From JBJXFK01 sp046155505 (GTDB lineage: Bacteria > Planctomycetota > Phycisphaerae > UBA1845 > Fen-1342), in NCBI GenBank assembly GCA_046155505.1, contig JBJXFK010000039.1, positions 1 to 17,768 of the forward strand: a stretch of DNA of 17,768 nucleotides, in the 5' to 3' direction. The translations under genes were made by a program, and so were the position numbers. Shown here in pieces: positions 6,208 to 15,050 of the stretch. The first letter of the stretch is position 1. The number at the start of each line of letters is the position of its first letter. Below the pieces are notes generated by a model. That model was given only the letters and a program-made list of their open reading frames with translations, ran no database searches and was not told the DNA's origin.

Positions 6208-8654
6208 ACGCCGAGTCGTACCAGCGCGCAGTGACCGTTTTTCGCACCGCCTGCGAACTGCCTGCGGCGCAGCGGGAGAGTTTCATTCAGCGCGAGTGCG
6301 GCGACGATGGCGAAGCAGCTGATCTCGTGCGGCGGATGATTGCGGCGGAACCGGATGAGGCCTCCGACGCGACCGAGCCGCTGGTCGGCTACGGCGCGCG
6401 GCTGCTGGCCGGAAGACTTGGAGCCCGCGCGCCGGAAGTCGGCATGCCGACCCAGATCGGACAGTATCGCATCCTGCGTTTGCTCGGTGAAGGCGGGATG
6501 GGTGTGGTCTTCGAGGCTGAGCAGGATCGGCCGCGCCGGCGCGTCGCGCTCAAAGTCATGCGCGCGGGCGTACTGGATGAATCGGGCCGATCCCGCTTTG
6601 ATCGCGAGATCGATGCGCTCGGTAAGCTCCATCATCCCGGCATCGCGCAGATCTTCGAGGCTGGCCGCGCGCCCCTCGGCGACGGCGGACTGGAGCGGCC
6701 GTATTTCGCGATGGAGTTGGTTCAGGGTGAATCGCTGCGCGTCGCCGCCGATGCGCAGCAACTGACGCTGCAGCAGCGGCTGCGCGTTCTGGCTGACGTA
6801 TGCGATGCGGTGCAACACGCGCATCAGAACGGCATCATCCATCGCGATCTGAAGCCCGCGAACGTGCTGCTCACCGCCGACAGCCGCGTAAAGGTGCTCG
6901 ACTTTGGCATCGCGAGAATCGCCGGCAATCCGCGCGACACGCTGCAGACACAGGCGGGCCAGATCGTCGGCACGCTCGCGTACATGAGCCCGGAGCAACT
7001 CGGGGGCGACGCTGCGATCGATACCCGGGCCGACGTCTACGCGCTGGGCGTGATGATGTATGAGCTGCTCAGCGGCCGGTTGCCGCTAGCGCTGCGCGAC
7101 GTACCGCTCGTCGAACTCGCGCGGCGGCTCGCCGAAGCGGAACCGCCGCCGCTCGACCGGCTGGACCCGCGATTTCGCGGCGATCTGGCGGTCATCGCCG
7201 GTCGGGCCATGGAGAAGCACAAATCGCGACGCTATGCGTCGGCGTCTGAACTAGCCGGAGACATTCGCCGGCACCTGCGCAGCGAGCCGATCCTGGCTCG
7301 TCCCGCCACCGCGACCTACACGCTTCGCAAGTTTGTCCGCCGCCATCGCGTTGGCGTTACCGGCGCGGCGGTGGCCGCAATCGCGGGCGTCGGCGGCCTC
7401 ACGTATGGACTGCTCGAAGCGCGTGCGCAGCGCGACGAGGCCCGCCTGTCGCAGCAAGCTGCCGTGAAGTCCGGCGCGGCGGAGAAGACGGCCCGCGAAG
7501 CCGCGCAGCGCGAGTCGCGCATCACAGCGGCAATCAACCGATTCTGGATCCAGGAGGTGCTGGAGTCGGTAAGCCCCGACAATACACCGAATCGCGACAT
7601 CCGCATGCGCGACGTGCTGAGCGCTGCCGCCGCCAAAATCGAAGGAAAGTTCCCGGATGAACCGCTGGTCGAGGCCGGCGTGCGGGCCGCGCTCGGCAAG
7701 ACTTACCTCCGTATGGGCGAATACGCCGCCGCGCAGATGCATCTGTCCCGCGCCGTCAAGCTGCGCTCGGAGCACCTCGCACCCACCGACCCCGACCTGT
7801 TTGAGACGCTCGGGATCGTGGCAAACCTGCTGTACCAGAAAGGCGATTATGCCGAAGCGGCCCGGCATCTACAGGAACTGACGGCGCTCGCGCGGAGGGT
7901 CTACGGCGACGATCACGAGCTGACTGTGAGCACGATGGGCAGCCTCGGATTCGTTCTGCTGCAGCAGCGGCAGTTTGCCGCGGCCGAACCATTGCTCGCC
8001 GACGCGGTCGAGCGGAGCCGGCGGCGCTCGCCGCAAACGATCGATTCGGTGACCACGCTCGTAAATCTGGCGATGTGCTACATGCGCACCCAGCGGTTCG
8101 ATCAGGCCGAGGCCCCGCTGCGCGAGGCGGTGGAGGTGGGGCGTCGGGTTGGCGGTGAAGATCATCCCGAGACGCTGAATGCACTGGGCGTTCTCGCGGC
8201 GTGCTACAACGAGAAGGAAGAGTTCGCGGAGGCGATTCCACTGCTGAAAACCGTACTGGCGGCGCAGTCACGCGTGCTTGGCGACGAGAATCCGCAGACG
8301 CTGATGACGCGGGCGAACTTGGGCTATTCGCTGCTTCGCTCGCCACGACTGGAAGAGGCTGAGGAAGTACTTGATTCGGTTCTAAACTCCCGTACGCGTG
8401 TGCTGGGCGAGGCGCATCCACATACGCTGGCCTCGCTCTATAACCTCGCGTTTCTGCGGCATGCACAGGGTCGCTTGAACGACGCCGAGGGGATGCTGTT
8501 GCGCGGGATGGAGCTACGCAGCACTGCGAAGGTGGATATCCATCCGCCGCTTGAAACGTGGCAACAGATGCTCGCCAAGGTGCGAGCGACCCGCGAACAA
8601 GCGCCGACGTCGCAAACCCGACCGGCGACTACCCCAACTGAGCGGGGACCGTAA
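6204..8654 (+). CDS. Ser/Thr protein kinase with TPR domain, partner of the ECF sigma factor
   Basis: 816-residue Hanks-type kinase. The ATG at 6204 overlaps the sigma factor stop and has AAGGA at 6191-6195 upstream; a longer reading from 6150 would lie inside the sigma factor gene. The N-terminal stretch (1-85) resembles the short module that precedes the kinase in planctomycete sigma factor-linked kinases. Kinase motifs: GEGGMGVV (95-102), Lys117 in ALKVM, HRDLKPAN with Asp215, DFG (233-235), SPEQ (262-265). A hydrophobic segment (about 383-403) is the likely membrane span, followed by a charged helix (about 405-440). Residues from about 490 to 795 are TPR-type repeats rich in AEPLLADAVE-, AEAPLREAVE- and HPETLNAL-like units, as in kinesin-light-chain-type TPRs. 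These probably bind protein partners. Kinase and sigma factor very likely act in one signalling pathway; direct phosphorylation of the sigma factor is an inference. Confidence 0.94.
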   Translation: MNAESYQRAVTVFRTACELPAAQRESFIQRECGDDGEAADLVRRMIAAEPDEASDATEPLVGYGARLLAGRLGARAPEVGMPTQIGQYRILRLLGEGGMGVVFEAEQDRPRRRVALKVMRAGVLDESGRSRFDREIDALGKLHHPGIAQIFEAGRAPLGDGGLERPYFAMELVQGESLRVAADAQQLTLQQRLRVLADVCDAVQHAHQNGIIHRDLKPANVLLTADSRVKVLDFGIARIAGNPRDTLQTQAGQIVGTLAYMSPEQLGGDAAIDTRADVYALGVMMYELLSGRLPLALRDVPLVELARRLAEAEPPPLDRLDPRFRGDLAVIAGRAMEKHKSRRYASASELAGDIRRHLRSEPILARPATATYTLRKFVRRHRVGVTGAAVAAIAGVGGLTYGLLEARAQRDEARLSQQAAVKSGAAEKTAREAAQRESRITAAINRFWIQEVLESVSPDNTPNRDIRMRDVLSAAAAKIEGKFPDEPLVEAGVRAALGKTYLRMGEYAAAQMHLSRAVKLRSEHLAPTDPDLFETLGIVANLLYQKGDYAEAARHLQELTALARRVYGDDHELTVSTMGSLGFVLLQQRQFAAAEPLLADAVERSRRRSPQTIDSVTTLVNLAMCYMRTQRFDQAEAPLREAVEVGRRVGGEDHPETLNALGVLAACYNEKEEFAEAIPLLKTVLAAQSRVLGDENPQTLMTRANLGYSLLRSPRLEEAEEVLDSVLNSRTRVLGEAHPHTLASLYNLAFLRHAQGRLNDAEGMLLRGMELRSTAKVDIHPPLETWQQMLAKVRATREQAPTSQTRPATTPTERGP

Positions 8655-8718
8655 GAAAACCGTAAATAAACGGGTTCTGAATTGCGTGCGGGGCCGAAAC
8701 TTGCTCACTACAAAACGA

Positions 8719-8753
8719 CGGCGGCCGGCTGCCCGTTCAGCATCCGGCCGCCG
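8719..8753. terminator. Hairpin terminator between convergent genes
   Basis: CGGCGGCCGG (8719-8728) pairs with CCGGCCGCCG (8744-8753) around a 15-nt loop. It lies between the stop codons of the kinase (plus) and the large lipoprotein (minus). On the minus strand the stem is followed by TCGTTTTG, a fair U-tract, so it suits termination of the lipoprotein gene best; on the plus strand the tail is not T-rich. Confidence 0.65.
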
Positions 8754-8779
8754 CGTGTTCTCCGCTCCAAAGTCAGCCG

Positions 8780-11700
8780 TTATGGTGCGGCTTGGAACTC
8801 GTGTGCGCCGATATCGATCAGCGCTTCGCCGTCGCCGTCGCCGTCAGCGACGCGCGGTTTGCCGCTGACGTCGACGCCGTCGAGAAATTGAATCCCCGGC
8901 GTCAGCCGGTCGACATCGTAGAAGTCGGCACCGGCGTCAATTGCTGGACTGCCCGCGAGCAACTGCATCGACGAGCCGGGCGCGAATACGTCGCTGTTCA
9001 CTTCGACGAAGAGGTTGCCCATGCCGGTGTACACGTTTGTCGGGCCACCGTTCCGTGGAAGCAGGCAGTAGCGGGGGAATACGTAGTGAAACTGCGCCTC
9101 CATCGTGCGTACATAGCCGCCAAGCCAATCAAGATACGTGGTGTTCTCCGCTATCACACAATTGTAGACAAGGTCTCCAATGCCGTGTGAATCGACGGCA
9201 GCGCTGCTGGGGCTGTTCACTGAGCCGGTCAGGTTTCTTCCGATGCTGCAGTGATGAAGCTCGAGGCGTCCCTGCGGACCGCTCTTGATAGCACCACCCT
9301 GATAGGCGCGATTGCCTGAGAACGTGCAATTACGGGCGACCAGCATCCCGCGCGAATACACGGCACCGCCTTCGGGCTCGGGTTGGGCCACGCCGAAGTT
9401 CATATTCAGGAGGTAGTTGTTATTTCGCAGAGCGCACCGATCAAGTATGGTCGTTGCGCCGAGATCCACATAGATTCCGCCGCCATCCTGAACATCGCCG
9501 GCCTGGTTGGAGTCAAAGAGGCAATCCGAAAGCGCGACGTTGCCCCCGGTAGCGACGAACAGTCCGCCACCGCCCGTTAGCGTGTCGGTGGAGGTGCAAC
9601 TGTTGCCGATGAAACGGCAGCGCTGCATTGTCGCGCGGCCCATGACGTGGACGGCACCGCCGCGGCCGAACGAAGAGTTCTGGACGAAGCTGACGTTTGT
9701 AAAAGTTGGCGCTCCGGAGGCGATGACGATCATCGCGCTGCCCCCCGGGTTGCTGTCGTTCACGTTGTTGAGCAGCAGCAGATTGCGCAGCGTCGCGCCA
9801 TGACTAATGATTAGCGCAGCTGCCGGGGTGTTTGCATAGGTATCGGAAATCGTGAATCCATCCAGAATCGCCGTTTCGTTGGTGCCAAGCGCCCGGATCA
9901 CGACCGGCAGATTGTCCAGATGGCTGGCTGGATCGCCGATGTTTCCGCTGATGACGGTCTTATTGGTGAACGGGTCCGCATCGCGTTGTGAAAGAGTCGT
10001 TTCCGTGCCGATGAAGCCGCCGTAGATTCCGACATAGTTGGGCAGGTAAAAGAATCCCGTCGGCAGATACGTTCCGCGTGCGACCCAGATTTCGCTTACG
10101 TCATCCGCCGGGTCGCCGCCGTTGCGCGCGTGTGCAGCGGCTACCGCCAACTCGATGGCCTGATACGCGCTGGACCAGCTCGTGCCGTCTCCGGCGACGG
10201 GAATGGCCGCGTTCACGTACAGACGGCTGGCCGGCACGGTCGGATGTGGGTCGACGGTGTCCGCGAGCGCGTCGGCATCCGTGTCCGCGTTACTGGGATC
10301 GGTGTCGATGATTTCTTCCTGCGCGTCGCTGAGGCTGTCCTGGTCGGTGTCGGTGACGCGCGGGTCAGATACCACAAAGCGAGGTTCGCCGGCCACCGTG
10401 ATCTGCCAGCCGTTCAGCTCTCGCTTGTCGGTTAGGCCGTCGCTGTCGCTGTCGACGACACCGGTGCCGGTTCCGTGATACGCCTCTTCCAGGTTCACCA
10501 GTCCGTCGGCGTCGTCATCCCGAGCAAGCACGAGCCGGATCGCGTCACCAGGGTGCAGGACGATGTCATCGAAGCTGAGGTTGTTAAGCCCGTCATTGTC
10601 AAAGTCCTCAAACAGCCCCTGCGCTTCGCCCATCACGAACCAGCGCGAGCCCGAGACGGTTTGCGGACCCAGCCCGCGGACAAGGGCCAGCTCGAGCGGA
10701 CCGCTGCCGTCGCGCGGCGCCAAAGCGTAACCGGCATCGCCGGCGTCATCGCGCTCGAGTCCGACAATGCGCTCCAGCACTGCCCGCAGGGGCACGCCGG
10801 CCAGCGAACCATCGGCGTTTCGATCCACGTTTGTGGCCACGAAATACTTCTCGTACGGCTGCTCGGAACCGGCGTAGTCTATCGAGACCAGTGCCGTGCG
10901 CGACTGCGTCGTTTGAGTGATGAACGCGTAGTTGAGACCCTCGGCATTCGTAATCGCGAGCGCGGCCGGCTCGAGGAACAAGCCGGTCGGGTTTGCCAGG
11001 TATTCGCGCACAAACGCGGGGTTTACTTCATCGTCGGCGAAGCGCAGTACGGGACTCGACTCACCCGAAGCCAAGGTGACGGACTCGACATCGGGGCGTA
11101 GCGTGCCGATCGTCCGCAGCTTCGCGGCGCGGGCGTTCTGCGGGCCGCGGTTAAGAAGATCGGGCACGTATTGGCGCACCGCGATGGCAATGTCACTGAG
11201 GTCGTAGGCCACGTTACCGGTGTTACGGATGGCCAGTCCCGCCGCCATCTCGCCCTTCGAAACCGTCTCCTGCCGCTCACGCGAAGTAGCCTCTGCGCGG
11301 GCGAACTCTTTCTGCGATTCCTGCGTGCTCTCGGAAGACGTACTCCACTCATCGCCCCACTCGTGCGAATACTCGAAGCTGCCCGCGATCCGCTGATGCG
11401 AATCGGTGCCGAACTGAGCTTCGATCTCGATCCCGACCGCAACGGCGTTGCTTATCGACCGCGCGTGCGCCGAGCCGGTGGTTGTCGATTTTCCCTCCGC
11501 GAACGATGTACTGTACTCACTGGATTGGCCGTTCGAGTCCGCGTATTCGACCAGCAGGCGAACGTCGATGTTATCCACCACGTCGACCGCGATTTCGGGC
11601 AGGTCAGCTACGAGCGGACTCCGCGACGGATGGTCGAATTCCTCCCAGTCGCTCACGTTGTCGCCGTCCGTATCGGCGAGTGACGGCGATGTGCCCCCGA

Positions 11701-13411
11701 TGACGACGCGGAACGGAACGCAGACGGCGTCGTGCTTGCCGAAGTTCTCAAGCACATACGTCGGATAAACGTCCCACCCGATGGCTGGATCGAAACCGCC
11801 GTCGTGATGGGCGACCGGCATGCACCGGTCCAACTTACGCCGCAGCACATGGTCGCGAGCCGAATGGTCGGGATCGCCCCAGGGGGTCAGTGGCGCGACG
11901 ACCGTCGAGAAATTGAGATCGAATTGCGGGACGCCGACCATGCTGCCGCCGGGGTAGGGGTTATCTGAGGAATACCCGACGCCCAACGAGCCTGCGCTTG
12001 TGGTTAGCGTAAAAGCAAGCGTGTCTCCGGCGGCGAATAATGGGTTTGCGTCCAGCGCGATGCGCTTCGGCGCGCCAGCGGGAGCCGCGTCGTAGGCGAC
12101 CGGTTGAGTCATGACCAATTCATTATTGCGATACACCAAGATCGTTCCCTGCGCCGGAGAGAGGCACTGCACGCGCACGTCGATCGCGCTCAGCCGGCCA
12201 CTAACGCCGACCGTTGCGGTCTGCCCGATGGGTGCGGCAAACCACAGCGTGCCGGTCGGTTGCTGCTGATCAAAACTGGGCTCACCGTACTGGAATGCGG
12301 CAGAGCCAATCGCGTCGACAGCGCTTGTGCCTTGAACGAGCTCGACCAGGTGGGAACCGTCGAACGGCAACGTCGCGACCTGTTGTGCGCGTGCTCGAAT
12401 CTGTTTGCTGGCGAGCGAATCAGCCACCACAAAAGTCTGGCGCGCGCCAACCACGCCATTCAAGTGAATCGCTGCCGTTGTGAGAGGATTTCGAACCCAG
12501 ATTCGATAGCTTTCGGCACCCAGATCGATCGGCATGTCGGTGGGGTTGTAGATTTCCAGCGCGCGATCGTTGCCGGGGCCTTCCAGGTACTCCGAGATGA
12601 TCGGCTTCTTCGGCGTGATGAACCCGGCGGTGATCATCTCCTGGCCGTCGAGCAGGGCCACGTTGGGCGGATTGTTGCCGGCCGGTCCGCGCGAGTCGTG
12701 GTCGCTGTCAACGTGCGTCGCGCTGGTGCGGAAACGTACGATTTCCTCATAATCGCTCAGACCATCTCCGTCGGTGTCCGTGCTGCGCGCATCGCAGCGG
12801 GCAAGAAATTCGTTGTTGTCAAGCAGCCCATCGTTGTCCGTGTCAGCCTTGGTCGGATCGCTGATGCAGGTGTAGCGCGTTACGTTTCCGAACGTATCCA
12901 CGCCGAGGGTCAGACCGAACTGATCGGTCCAGACTTCCCAGCCGACCAGTTCGGCATAGTCGGTAAGCCCGTCGCCGTCGGTGTCGGTCCCGTCATCGGG
13001 AGGGAGGATGTAATAGCTGAAGTCGGCTCGGAGCGCGACCACGCCGACATGCGTCGGAGTCGCGGGATCCTGCGGGATCAGTAGCGTAACTGTTGCGGCA
13101 CCGGCGGTGTCGCCGGGCGGGGTGACGGCGGTGATGAACCGTTCGTTGATGATCTGTACGTCGAGCGCCGTATGGCCGCCGAACTGCACCGAAGTACCCT
13201 CACGGAAGCCTTCACCGACAATGGTTACGAGCGTCCCGCCCTCAATCGGACCCATGTCCGGCTGAATGACAACGTCAATCCGCCGAGCGCGAGCATCATC
13301 CGTCTCAACCGTTTCCGCCGGATTCGGGCATCCGCCGAGCATCAGCGGCACCCCGCAGGCCGAAGCCATGCCGAGTCCTAACATACAGTTCTTGAACACG
13401 TTACGCATCAT
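8780..13411 (-). CDS. Giant lipoprotein: IPT/TIG, calcium repeats, lamin-tail-like, protective-antigen-like pore domain, beta-helix
   Basis: 1543 residues. The ATG at 13411 (a second ATG follows directly) is preceded by AGGGAG (complement of 13419-13424) at 7-nt spacing. A signal peptide ends in a lipobox LGGC with Cys28 as the probable lipid anchor. Domains in order: IPT/TIG-like (about 46-132); thrombospondin type 3 / binary-toxin-like calcium repeats (DTDGDGLTDYAE about 143-154, ADTDNDGLLDNNE about 189-201, TDTDGDGLSDYEE about 211-223); lamin-tail-like domain (about 270-375); another calcium motif (580-592); a region resembling the pore-forming domain 2 of anthrax protective antigen (about 598-885); more calcium motifs (936-941, 965-972, 987-1052); a parallel beta-helix (about 1062-1450) starting LYVNAAI...GDGTSWSSAY; and a C-terminal SPAIDAG...DIGAHEF ending common in planctomycete surface proteins. 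It is expected to be exposed on the cell surface. Its function is unknown. Confidence 0.92.
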   Translation of the reverse strand: MMRNVFKNCMLGLGMASACGVPLMLGGCPNPAETVETDDARARRIDVVIQPDMGPIEGGTLVTIVGEGFREGTSVQFGGHTALDVQIINERFITAVTPPGDTAGAATVTLLIPQDPATPTHVGVVALRADFSYYILPPDDGTDTDGDGLTDYAELVGWEVWTDQFGLTLGVDTFGNVTRYTCISDPTKADTDNDGLLDNNEFLARCDARSTDTDGDGLSDYEEIVRFRTSATHVDSDHDSRGPAGNNPPNVALLDGQEMITAGFITPKKPIISEYLEGPGNDRALEIYNPTDMPIDLGAESYRIWVRNPLTTAAIHLNGVVGARQTFVVADSLASKQIRARAQQVATLPFDGSHLVELVQGTSAVDAIGSAAFQYGEPSFDQQQPTGTLWFAAPIGQTATVGVSGRLSAIDVRVQCLSPAQGTILVYRNNELVMTQPVAYDAAPAGAPKRIALDANPLFAAGDTLAFTLTTSAGSLGVGYSSDNPYPGGSMVGVPQFDLNFSTVVAPLTPWGDPDHSARDHVLRRKLDRCMPVAHHDGGFDPAIGWDVYPTYVLENFGKHDAVCVPFRVVIGGTSPSLADTDGDNVSDWEEFDHPSRSPLVADLPEIAVDVVDNIDVRLLVEYADSNGQSSEYSTSFAEGKSTTTGSAHARSISNAVAVGIEIEAQFGTDSHQRIAGSFEYSHEWGDEWSTSSESTQESQKEFARAEATSRERQETVSKGEMAAGLAIRNTGNVAYDLSDIAIAVRQYVPDLLNRGPQNARAAKLRTIGTLRPDVESVTLASGESSPVLRFADDEVNPAFVREYLANPTGLFLEPAALAITNAEGLNYAFITQTTQSRTALVSIDYAGSEQPYEKYFVATNVDRNADGSLAGVPLRAVLERIVGLERDDAGDAGYALAPRDGSGPLELALVRGLGPQTVSGSRWFVMGEAQGLFEDFDNDGLNNLSFDDIVLHPGDAIRLVLARDDDADGLVNLEEAYHGTGTGVVDSDSDGLTDKRELNGWQITVAGEPRFVVSDPRVTDTDQDSLSDAQEEIIDTDPSNADTDADALADTVDPHPTVPASRLYVNAAIPVAGDGTSWSSAYQAIELAVAAAHARNGGDPADDVSEIWVARGTYLPTGFFYLPNYVGIYGGFIGTETTLSQRDADPFTNKTVISGNIGDPASHLDNLPVVIRALGTNETAILDGFTISDTYANTPAAALIISHGATLRNLLLLNNVNDSNPGGSAMIVIASGAPTFTNVSFVQNSSFGRGGAVHVMGRATMQRCRFIGNSCTSTDTLTGGGGLFVATGGNVALSDCLFDSNQAGDVQDGGGIYVDLGATTILDRCALRNNNYLLNMNFGVAQPEPEGGAVYSRGMLVARNCTFSGNRAYQGGAIKSGPQGRLELHHCSIGRNLTGSVNSPSSAAVDSHGIGDLVYNCVIAENTTYLDWLGGYVRTMEAQFHYVFPRYCLLPRNGGPTNVYTGMGNLFVEVNSDVFAPGSSMQLLAGSPAIDAGADFYDVDRLTPGIQFLDGVDVSGKPRVADGDGDGEALIDIGAHEFQAAP

Positions 13412-13657
13412 CGAGGGTCTCCCTGAAGTTGACGGGTACTGACGCTGCGAATGCCGAATTTGCCAAACAACCCCCTCAGGTGGAGCGGGGTCAGCGGATC
13501 GGGCAGCGTCTAGCTTTCTGCTGCTACTCGTGGAACGGAATCGGCGACGGTTGCGACAAAAAATATGAGAAATTCTGGCGCGCGGGTCGACTCGATGTCT
13601 GAGTCAGCGGCTGCTAAGTCGCTGAGAGCTTTATGCAACATGCAAACCCGGACGCGT
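13412..13657. other. Upstream region of the lipoprotein gene, no gene seen
   Basis: No supported open frame. It includes the lipoprotein Shine-Dalgarno (13419-13424). An imperfect GC hairpin (CCCC/GGGG arms) lies near 13470-13490. A six-base A-tract (T-tract on the minus strand) lies around 13558-13563. I do not see a convincing promoter, although one must exist for the lipoprotein gene. Confidence 0.4.
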
Positions 13658-13846
13658 TCAGCGAGACCGCCCAGACCCGCCGCCGGTCGAACGAAAGTCC
13701 TGCTCGAAGGTACGGATCGTCGAGACCTGACCGCTGTTGTAAGCCGCGACGAACGCCGCGGCGGTGCGACCTGCGGCGGTCGTCGGATAGCTGCGCCCGT
13801 TCTCTTGGACGGCGTTATGTGTTAACCGCTCGCGAGCGACATTTCG
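13658..13846 (-). pseudogene. Possible gene remnant, about 62 codons without a start
   Basis: On the minus strand a frame is open between a TAG just above 13846 and a TGA at 13658-13660, with no ATG, GTG or TTG to begin it. The translation has the character of real protein: SYPTTAAGRTAAAFVAAY followed by NSGQVSTIRTFEQDF. This pattern (AGR.AAAFV.A.NSG....R.F) recalls the N-terminal helix-rich segment found before peptidases, hydrolases and SnoaL/NTF2-like domains in planctomycetes. Third codon positions are clearly GC-rich, as in coding DNA here. It lies just beyond the recombinase stop codon, so it may be a gene cut by insertion of the neighbouring element. Identity is uncertain. Confidence 0.3.
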
Positions 13847-13901
13847 CTACTCCCGTGCAACTAGACATTCCGACGAGTAACGCGAACCACGAGCGGATCA
13901 A

Positions 13902-15050
13902 TCATGGCCCGCCTGCTCGCGCTTGAGTGCCGCGTCGCCCGTCGCCCGTTCCCCCCCCGCCGCCTTCCCGAGAGCGCTCTCGCCCGAGGTCCGAGTCTGG
14001 CGGTGCTGAATCTGCAAGAGCTTCTTCGAATTCTCGGAATCCGAGTGGATTGTGCGACCCGGTCATGGCACTGTTGGCATGTACGCACGGGGCGTACGAA
14101 ACGGAGGAACATAGATGAATCCCGCGAAGCAGCGCGCCATGCTTATTGCGATGTTCTGGCCCGCCGCGCCCATTGGATTTGAGAAGGCGCCGAACTTTGT
14201 CGAACAGCGCCTGCGGGGCGATGGCTTCGTGTTCACCGTCGGGCAGTGCGTCCTTATGCTTGATCTTGCCGACGTAGATGGGGTTCTTGAGCAGAACACT
14301 GAGCCGGGTCCTATCGAAGGCCTCGCCGCCACGCCTGCGCCCATCGCGCGTCGTCCAGGATTTGCATCGCCATCCACGTCGATTCAGTTCGGCGACCACC
14401 GATAGCAACGAGCCCATTTCGATGTACAAGGCGAATATGGCGAGCACGCGCGACGCTTCGTTTGAGTTGACGACAAGTTTGGGGCTCGCGCCAGTGCGAT
14501 CCACATCAAAGCCGAGCGCTGCGGTGCCGCCCGTCCATCGCCCGCGCTTCCGGGACGCCGCGATTTTGTCTCTGATTCTCTCGCCGATCACCTCGCGCTC
14601 GAACTCGGCAAAGCTCAACAACACGTTCATCATCAACCGACCCATCGCGGATTTCGTGTCAAAGCTCTGCGAGATGCTGACACAGGCGACGCCGTGTCCC
14701 TCGAAGATCGACAGCAAGGACAGGAAGTCGCGTAACGATCGGGATATGCGGTCGAGCTTGTAGATGACGACCGCATCGACCTTGCCCGCTTTGATGTCCT
14801 CGAGCAGCCGCTGGAGTGCCGGTCTCTCCGTGTTCTTTCCCGAAAACCCGGCGTCGCTGTACGCGTCCGTCAACGCGACCCAACCGTCGCCTTTGCGACT
14901 GGAGATGTAATGGGCGCAGGCCTCGCGCTGCGCGTCGAGGCTATTGAAGTCGGAGTTCAAGCGTTCGTCCGACGAGGTGCGCGTGTAGATCGCGCACATC
15001 ACCGTCGCCGGCACTTCGGGCTTCGTGACCTTGGTGCGGCTTCGGTTCAC
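13902..15050 (-). CDS. Large serine recombinase, C-terminus probably frameshifted
   Basis: 382 residues, GTG start at 15050 overlapping the DUF2924 stop by 4 nt (GTGA). The catalytic domain is intact: YTRTSS with nucleophile Ser26 and Arg24, SLDAQREAC (38-45), YSDAGFSGKNTERPALQRLL (64-83), KLDRISRS (98-105), then FDTKSAMGRLMMNVLLSFAEFERE (about 130-153). The recombinase domain (about 175-290) ends KNPIYVGKIKHKDAL. In this family the next block is a zinc ribbon starting LLRG-IYCxxCG. Here the main frame reads LLRGIHLCSSVSYAPC, whereas the neighbouring frame reads IYVPPFRTPRAYM, so the ribbon is lost and the rest is Gly/Arg-rich. An eight-base C-run (G on the coding strand, 13951-13958) lies near the end. 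Family members are usually over 450 residues. It would catalyse integration or excision if still active; the lost DNA-binding tail makes this doubtful. Confidence 0.85.
   Translation of the reverse strand: MNRSRTKVTKPEVPATVMCAIYTRTSSDERLNSDFNSLDAQREACAHYISSRKGDGWVALTDAYSDAGFSGKNTERPALQRLLEDIKAGKVDAVVIYKLDRISRSLRDFLSLLSIFEGHGVACVSISQSFDTKSAMGRLMMNVLLSFAEFEREVIGERIRDKIAASRKRGRWTGGTAALGFDVDRTGASPKLVVNSNEASRVLAIFALYIEMGSLLSVVAELNRRGWRCKSWTTRDGRRRGGEAFDRTRLSVLLKNPIYVGKIKHKDALPDGEHEAIAPQALFDKVRRLLKSNGRGGPEHRNKHGALLRGIHLCSSVSYAPCVHANSAMTGSHNPLGFREFEEALADSAPPDSDLGRERSREGGGGGTGDGRRGTQARAGGP
13969..13982. repeat. Perfect 14-bp palindrome
   Basis: CGAGAGCGCTCTCG, with no spacer, inside the degenerate 3' part of the recombinase gene. 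Palindromes of this kind can be protein-binding sites or part of an attachment site; no further support is visible. Confidence 0.35.

Noticed and set aside
12104..13084. 326-codon plus-strand open frame opposite the lipoprotein
   Set aside because: It is a shadow of the lipoprotein gene, whose calcium repeats, domains, lipobox and Shine-Dalgarno are clear.
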